DNA of 64,000 nucleotides, taken from contig CM043700.1 of NCBI GenBank assembly GCA_023935145.1, positions 140,943,328-141,007,327 on the forward strand, in the 5' to 3' direction. Position 1 is the stretch's first letter. Every line of letters starts with the position of its first letter. Source of the stretch: Bretschneidera sinensis. Its lineage: Eukaryota; Streptophyta; Magnoliopsida; Brassicales; Akaniaceae. This document shows positions 57,301 to 64,000 of the stretch, one piece after another. The position numbers were made by a program, and so were the translations under genes. A model generated the notes under the pieces. That model had not been told where the DNA came from. It did no database searches and worked only from the letters and a program-made list of their open reading frames with translations.

Positions 57301-58179
57301 TCCCTTGGCTTTCTGTCCAATTTAGTGCCCCGCCACAACTCACTTCTAATATTACTATGGATTTTTATAAACTTTTGCTTGACCTAAAGCTTGATTTTGA
57401 TTCTTGTTTTAGTGGCTCTTCTGTTGATTTTAACAGTGTTTATCCAACTATGGTGGAATTTTTTTCTTGCAATTTCTTGGATAAATTGAACTCTGCTACA
57501 CTCTAGCATATGAAGTCAAGCTCCGACACAGATTGGAAGATAAATAGCTCGAACACCCATTCTATTCACACATCATAAATGTTCACATGAAGCAGGATCA
57601 CAGAGACCCACCTATTTGAAAATGTTCATATCTAATTTATGTCATCCGTAGCACAAAGGAAAACTCTTTTAATGGAATGAAATCTCAGGTGATCACACGT
57701 GGCATTCTTTCATTCGTTGGAGTACCAAGTTTGCATGAATAAAAATAGCACAAACACCCATTAAATTCACATCAGAAATTTTCACATGAAGCAGGATCAC
57801 ATAGACCTCTCTACTTCGAAATGTCACATCTTATTTAGTCAACCATAGCACAAAAAAAACTCTTTTAATGGAATGAAATAGAAAGTGATCACATATGAGG
57901 TCGTGGTACTCCTTGTGTACTGAATAATTTCTCCCATGGTAGAGAGTTAAATTGCATATACTCGATTATGTGAAAAAATTACCCATTTGTTATAAGTTCA
58001 ATTTCTAAGAAGCTGTTATACTTATCATACAGGAAACCTAAAATAGGTTACCTTACACATTCATGTTGAGAACAAGTAAGTTGCACCAATGCTTCAAGTG
58101 CACCTCCCTCTTACCCAACCGTAGCATTATTGTTATTGATATCACCATGAGCAGCCAAATTAGCCAAAGCACGAGCAAC

Positions 58180-59109
58180 CTAGTCAAGAACAGAAGTAGC
58201 CTCAATTTAATAGCCAAAAAATTACCAGATCACATATTAAATGGTCTATAATTTGTAAATGAAAATGTATAATTTTACTTCAATACTATAAGAATGGACA
58301 CCTGTCAGAACACTATATCAGGTGAGGACATCAGACATAAACAGAGATTATTCTCAAATGTATGAAATTGCTTCTTTCCGTGTAAAATGACCCTGGTGGA
58401 CGTTAGGACATGAGATTAGCACTGAGATTATTTCTCCACAGCTACATTTTCCAGAAAACTGCAACTAGCAAATAAAGATTTGCTTCCATTTTCCACCGTG
58501 TAACAGGGTTGGGGCAATTTGGTGACAGATGAAAAAACAATGACATGGCTCCTAAACTCTAAAAAAATACTACAAACCCAAGAACAAACAACCTTCAAAT
58601 TCAATACAAACGCAAAGGCTCAATAAGACAAGATTCAAGCTTCAATTTTTTAGTAAAGTCACACCAGGAAAGAATCATAAAATTCACGAAAAACAAATCC
58701 AACACGCAGTAAAAAAGTTTCCATTTCCCAGAAACTTCAGAGCAACCATTTAAAAATCTTCAAATTCTATCTACATTTACACTGTCAGATATCCATTTTT
58801 TCAAGCACGGGTGCAATACCCAAAAGGCTTAAATTCAATACACATTTGAAATATCCAATCAAACAAGCACTAATTTTTCAAAAGCTAAAGACCCAAAAGT
58901 GAAAACTCAATAATGATCAAGCACAAACAAAGGTTGTGTATATCAACAAATACAGCATTCAATACATAAACAAGAAATGCATTTACCAGTACAGGATTGC
59001 TTGAAAGAAAGATTCAGTAGAAACTGATAGAGCGAAGAAGAAGCTGAAAATAGGGTTAAAGACAACGACGATTAAAGAGTAAAGAAGCCAAAAACACTCT
59101 TGGGAATCA

Positions 59110-59111
<2 letters not shown>
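58180..59111. other. Region upstream of the armadillo pseudogene
   Basis: The missing N-terminal exons would be expected here. I see none: no F-box-like or further armadillo coding on the minus strand. Confidence 0.5.

Positions 59112-59183
<72 letters not shown>
59112..59183. repeat. Compound (TC)n(TA)n microsatellite
   Basis: A TC tract (59112-59146) runs directly into a TA tract (59147-59183). Confidence 0.95.
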
Positions 59184-59185
<2 letters not shown>

Positions 59186-60482
59186 CTTCAGTGCAATGGT
59201 TACAAATAAGGACAGAGAATAGCAGAAATTTGTCTTCTGAATTCTGATGGGGATTGTGATTTGTTGTGCCAGTGACACTACCATCATTCACCTATTTATA
59301 TCTTGTTTTCAGGCAATGCTAATAGCGGAATATTTTTTCTCATTTTGCCAATTGTTACAGGGCTGTCAGACAAAGCAAGCTAGTTGTGCTTAGCTTGTCT
59401 ATTTTTTTTTTTTTTAAATAGTTCAAATGTGTTTGAAATAATCATTTTAACATTAAATTAACATAATATTATTTAAAAATGTGGGGCATATGAACGAAGC
59501 ACTCAAATTTTAATCGTTGTATTATCATTACTATATCTTTTATTGTATTTTAACATCTTATTCTTAAATAAATCAATTTTAAAAAAAATTACCAAAATGA
59601 AAACTCTATTAAACCATTCAAGCTTAATAAAAGTTTTAAGTACAAATGTTAAACATGTGACATCCATATTTTTTATTATTAAAAATTTACGTATAAAAAT
59701 TTAACACGTAATATCCACTCACTTCAACAATAAAAATTTACATACAAAAGTTAAACACAAGGCATTCATTCATTTCAATACTAAAAACCATGAAAAAAAA
59801 TACTTAAAATAAATTAAACATGTAACACCATTCACTATAGTTAAAAAAAAAACACATTAAGTTAAAATTTAAAGAAATTAAACACTTGATAATCATTCAC
59901 TCAAATAATGGAGAAATAACTTGATCAATTGTCTTTATTAAGACATTACAAAATCACTATATTCTCGAGAGCGACCTGCAAGATTTGATTTCATCATCCA
60001 ACCAACAGCCTATATAGTGCCCTAGAGAAGTTACCAGTGGTTTTGGTCATAAAAACCACTTTAAATGCAACGAGTAACATAATGCACAGCTGATACATGA
60101 CAGAATTTCTGAAGAAAACAGAAATTACACGCATTCAAATGAAATATTCCAATATGAACTTAAATGGTAACTTACGATTGTCTGCACCACCTCGTTCCTA
60201 TCACTCAGTTTTTCTTTAGATATTGTTTCAAAAGAATAAAAAACTACCATATCTGATAGAGGAATGAACATGAGTATTGATTAACTGGCGTGCCACTATG
60301 AAAAGGTAATTTTACAACAGCAAAACATATTAACATCTCAACTACATCAACTAAAATCTTTCAATCGTAGAGAGAGAGAGAGAGTAGTTTGGGGGGGGGG
60401 GGGGGGGCAATTGATATAAGAGGCCTATTAATGCATATTTCACTAAGCTGTTAGCAGTTCAATTTGGAACAAGAAAAATGCT
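59184..60482. other. AT-rich intergenic DNA with a G17 run
   Basis: No gene seen. A GA tract (about 60370-60384) is followed by G17 (60391-60407), about 80 bp downstream of the WRAP73-like stop codon. Confidence 0.5.
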
Positions 60483-63400
60483 TCAATCATCTGAACTATA
60501 TTCACTAGAATCTGGTAGAAGAGGCAGAGCAGCGCAGCAGAATGACTCCTTGTCTTTGAGAAGGAGACAGCTCCCATCAGAATTCCATTTCAGATCAGTC
60601 ATGGTAAACTGTGGAAGTGGATTACTCACACAGTAAGCACCGGAAGGCTTCCACACATACAAGTGTGAGCTTCCAGTGCATAGAACAAGACGAAGGCATG
60701 TTGGGTCCCAAGCAGCTGCTCTAATAGGATCCTTCTGCACCAAGATGGCAGCAAGCACAAGATGGCATACATCCCAGATCCAGAGAGCAGTTGGCATGCT
60801 ATCATTACAAGTACAAATATACTGGCTATCACTACTCCTTGACACAAGACCTGCAATTAAAGTTAACTTGCTCAGTTAATTTTGCAAAACCCCCATCAAT
60901 CTAAGTTAATTTGGCAGTTAATAACAGCTGCAAGAGCAATTTGTGAACAATTACATGTCAAAGCATTTGACATTTATTATCAAGATATGATGCTAAAGCA
61001 TTGACGGAAAACAAAACATGAGTTTCTTTGCACCATTACAGTAAATGAGGAAGCAGGCTTACCAATTCCTTGTTTAGGGTTTGGTTTATCTGCAGGAGGC
61101 TTCTGGAAAGGCAGACTAATGGGTACTTCCATAACCTCATATCTAACTCTGAAGTGTCCTTCTGGAGAATCTTCTCAGGAGATAACAGAATGAGTTAAAA
61201 AAGACTCAATCAAATGATTGAGAGACTGGAATTTGCATACTAAAGTAACCTTGAACCTATGAAAAATTATTCGATCTAAAAGAAATTGTACAGAAAAGCA
61301 TAAAGTAGTAAGGTCATATTTAGACAAACACGTTGAGTTCATGGCTTTAAGTATCATAATTGTAGAGGTATGGATTAAGTATAATGCATCTAGAGGAATG
61401 GATATGCATGCAGATTTATCAGACACAACTTAAGGACATGCTTACCAGAATGGCTTTGTGTTAAATCATCGTCCAAACATAATTAGATGCAATGGTCCAT
61501 CGACTTCCTGAAAATTTAAGAAACAGAAAGTTCAAGATAGTTCTGAGGTATTAATCATCCTCACATCCAGCAACAAAAAAAGTCATTTACCTTAAAAACA
61601 GCAGCATAACAAGGGGCATGAACTGTAGATAAGTGCATAAACTCGGAAAAAGTTTTCCAAGTCAGGAGATTCAAAACCCACAACATCTGATCATAGCTAC
61701 CTAAAGCTAGAAACTGGCCAGAAGGAGACCATGAAACATATTTTACACCCAGTCCACTCTCATAAGCTTGATACTTGAACAGACACCTACCATCTGGGGA
61801 GTAAATTAGAACCTGTATCAAGTTAAACCATAAGCTCTTATTTTTTTCAGCTAAGAATATTTTTGCAATGTACTTTCTCAAAATTCAATAAACCATAAAA
61901 TAAATGAGGTGGGTTTAGATATCACGCAAAGGGAAATGAAGAACTTGTGAGAGAATATGCAAATGCATAATAGTAGCACAATGATATTTGCACCCCAAGT
62001 ATAGAGACAACATGGTTCATTTATTCAGAAATTAAAACCTGTAAGTCTGTAACCATTTATTCAAACTTCAAAGTGAAAAATAGAAATCATGAAGAAAAAA
62101 AAGTAAGGCTTGAATGATGTCTTTATAAGAAAATAATTAGACAAAGCATCCCAATCCCACAGATTCAAACATCAACGAGAAAGTAAGCAAATTGAGGATG
62201 GAGCGTTTAATCACTTTCACCAAAGCAACAGCAAGCATAGATGTTGCTACCTTATAATCAAGAGGTGAATCCCATAGTACAATAGCACTATCATCCGGTG
62301 ACCATTCAATGTCAGCCAAGTCCAGTGTGTCAACAGCAAAAACACCCATTATCTCCCATGTATGAGAAGACAGTAATTTACGTAGTCCTTGCAATAGCGC
62401 CTAGTGCAAATTGCAGTAAACTTTCCGTCTTGGGTGAATGAAATTCCCTTGGAAGCATGCTTTGGCCATTGCACATGAACACATGCTGTGTTCACCAGAG
62501 ACCAAACTGTTAACCGCAACTGAAACTCCAATGTTGTGAGTATATGACGACTATCTGGGCTCCACCTAATATAAGCAATACCAGCTGGACCTTCCTCTAT
62601 TTTGCACGTCCATTCGGATTGGGTCAATGACAACGCTTGTATCATCGGTCTTTTATAGAGACCAAAAAAATGTATTCAGAATCAAGGGCCCATTCTATAT
62701 AGCTTATCTTATCCAAGCATGAAAACAACTGCACAACCTGCATCAGACAATTTAAAATACATTCACTATTTAGCTGCAACTTATTTCTATGTAGCAATTC
62801 ATATATAAATTCAATGGAGCACAAAGCTACCAGATTCTGGAAACCGTAAAGTGGGAAAGATTTCAACCCTTTCATGTGTATCCTAAACTTGGCCTAGAAA
62901 CATTATCTCTCCACCATCATCTATGGCTCCTTATAACAACAGTCCAAATACAAGAACTGTCCGTTGTTACTGGTCTAAGTGTCACATGAAGAATATCACT
63001 TTATGCACTATGTTATATTCAAGCTTTTTCTTTTCTTTTCTTTTTTTAAAGGAGGGAATAAAATTCTCAACGTTGAAGTTGGTATTATCTAAATGACGGG
63101 CAAGATCTAAGTATTAAAAAATATCCAAATTAGACCATTGAAGCTCAATCATCCAAATAAGATCATTTCAGCTCAACCATCAACTATTCCAGCTCAAATT
63201 TTCGAGATTTTTTAAAACAGAAACAAAACCAAAAAGATCACAAATCTGACACCGTATACTTTTATGCCCACTTAAGATATATTAAAAAAAAACACCATGA
63301 AAGATGAAACTGAGCCATTTTTCCTTTTTCCTTTTCTCTTTCCTCACTTTCTAAGCAGCCAAATAGAGCAATGAACAAGCAATGATTGCTTCACTTCACC

Positions 63401-63541
63401 GAAATTTAAAGCATCTAGTAGTACCTTAAACGAAAAAGTATCACGAATCACGAGGCGATAATCGACAGCGACAGCAATATACCGAGCATTTGGTGAGAAA
63501 CAGCAAGGCCCCGTCTGCTTATAAGCTTCAGTGAACTCCAT
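60483..63541 (-). pseudogene. WRAP73: WRAP73-like WD40-repeat gene with three frameshifts
   Basis: WRAP73 (WDR8) is a WD40 protein linked to microtubule organisation and spindle/centrosome complexes in other eukaryotes; its plant role is less clear. Exons on the minus strand: 63541-63425 (MEFTEAYKQTGPCCFSPNAR), 62737-62251, 61812-61591 (VLIYSPDGRCLFKYQAYESG), 61507-61446, 61173-61063, 60850-60483 (to YSSDD-stop). Splice sites are all GT-AG and phases would agree for a protein of ~456 aa. Three single-base changes break the frame: in the A7 run at 62664-62670, near 62374-62378, and within exon 4 near 61472-61478 (premature TGA at 61466-61468 in the exon's opening frame). As written, only a short N-terminal product is possible. 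Either a young pseudogene or local sequence error; the neighbouring PFK, esterase and ERF genes show no such errors. Confidence 0.85.
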
Positions 63542-64000
63542 TTGATAAGAGCCTCGCAAAATTCTCCAGATTTGTGATAAAACAATGCTGCTAATTTCTA
63601 AAAATGTGTGCGTTCTCACATTTGAACCTCTTGGTTGTGTAAGAGATCAGAAAATGGTTGCGAGAATAATTCAAAAATTTTGAAGTAGAAAGACAGAAAA
63701 TCACATAGATCAAGATTTGAGCATACGCTGCGGTATTTGTTTGTGCTACAAAATTGGGCTCTGCTCGATTTGGGCCAATCCCGAAAAAGCTAGCCCATTA
63801 GGCCACGGCCCGTGAACTTTTTGTTTCACATTCAGACTTTAATGGCCTTTTTAAAATAGCTTAAACTTAGGGGTAGCAATGGTCGTACCAACGTGCTTGG
63901 CATGGTTCAAGTAAATGAGCCTTTGTAGCCCACGACATGACAAAAACAAAACATAGCACGGCTCTGCACGAGACACGACTTATAACATCTAATGAAATTC
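63542..64000. other. Upstream flank of the WRAP73-like gene
   Basis: This holds the probable promoter and leader of the minus-strand WD40 gene. No further gene is visible. Confidence 0.45.

Larger units (their letters stand above)
50331..58179 (-). pseudogene. ARABIDILLO: ARABIDILLO-like armadillo-repeat pseudogene, 5'-truncated
   Basis: Intact relatives are F-box/armadillo proteins promoting lateral root branching. Only the C-terminal ARM part is here, in eight exon-like blocks: 58179-58052, 56708-56623, 55744-55650, 54603-54540, 53259-53081, 52157-51952, 50992-50908, 50501-50331. Readable parts include ARALANLAAHGD, QEAAGALLNLSFDD, GLQERAAGALW, AIGREGGVAPLIALA, DVHETAAGALWNLAYN, LALAYMFDGR, LDGARRTALKHIEDF, GGRHAMHHACLLRNAG and FAKIVLRNLEHHQ before TAA at 50331. 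Damage: in-frame TAA at 58111-58113, a 2-bp loss near 56630, in-frame TAA at 53134-53136, and a phase mismatch between blocks 6 and 7 that would need an extra ~16-nt exon I could not find. The F-box half is absent upstream. Splice sites mostly survive, so decay followed genomic duplication. Confidence 0.85.

Noticed and set aside
59072..59287. Minus-strand ORF rich in Arg-Glu and Tyr-Ile repeats
   Set aside because: Translation of a compound microsatellite.
1..64000. tRNA, rRNA or snoRNA genes
   Set aside because: I found Pol III boxes only inside the SINE-like elements; no complete tRNA cloverleaf or rRNA segment was seen.

Overview
This is nuclear DNA from a flowering plant, most likely a eudicot. 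The protein-coding genes have many GT-AG introns, the intergenic DNA is very AT-rich, and the repeats (copia and gypsy LTR elements, LINE, SINE, foldback MITEs) are typical of plants. I cannot name the species from sequence alone.

Layout. (1) 1-20 kb: three intronless AP2/ERF transcription factor genes of ethylene-response group IX. They are an ERF2-like gene on the minus strand, an ERF5/ERF6-like gene on the plus strand and a shorter ERF105-like gene on the plus strand. Between them lie AT-rich DNA, several foldback elements, an HSP70 pseudogene fragment and a ~280-bp tandem array just upstream of the third ERF. (2) 20.6-30.8 kb: a complete 14-exon plastid-type ATP-dependent phosphofructokinase gene (PFK4/PFK5 class, minus strand, 531 aa). 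Its introns hold a 1.43-kb non-autonomous copia-like element, a LINE remnant, a solo LTR and a MITE. (3) 33.0-37.0 kb: a complete 10-exon serine esterase/lipase gene (DUF676 type, minus strand, 360 aa). A perfect ~87-bp-arm inverted repeat lies about 0.6 kb upstream of its start. (4) 39-41 kb: a purple acid phosphatase pseudogene fragment and a LINE RNase H scrap, held between two identical 75-bp direct repeats. (5) 41.3-49.5 kb: a full-length but broken Ty3/gypsy retrotransposon with a CTAAC target duplication and LTRs of very different length. (6) 49.5-63.5 kb: tRNA-derived SINEs, then two decayed genes on the minus strand. One is a 5'-truncated ARABIDILLO-like armadillo-repeat pseudogene with two in-frame stops and a frameshift, carrying a LINE in one intron. 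The other is a WRAP73-like WD40 gene with three frameshifts.

How it fits together: the ERF trio is probably a local stress/ethylene/MAPK-responsive regulator cluster. From memory, Arabidopsis keeps ERF2-ERF5, ERF1A-ERF6, ERF104-PFK4 and ERF105-esterase as near neighbours, so ERF-PFK-esterase linkage here looks like an old conserved block. The left ~37 kb contains the intact genes. The right ~25 kb contains decayed genes and transposons. All exon limits were worked out by hand from splice signals, reading-frame continuity and remembered family conservation; no database search was possible.
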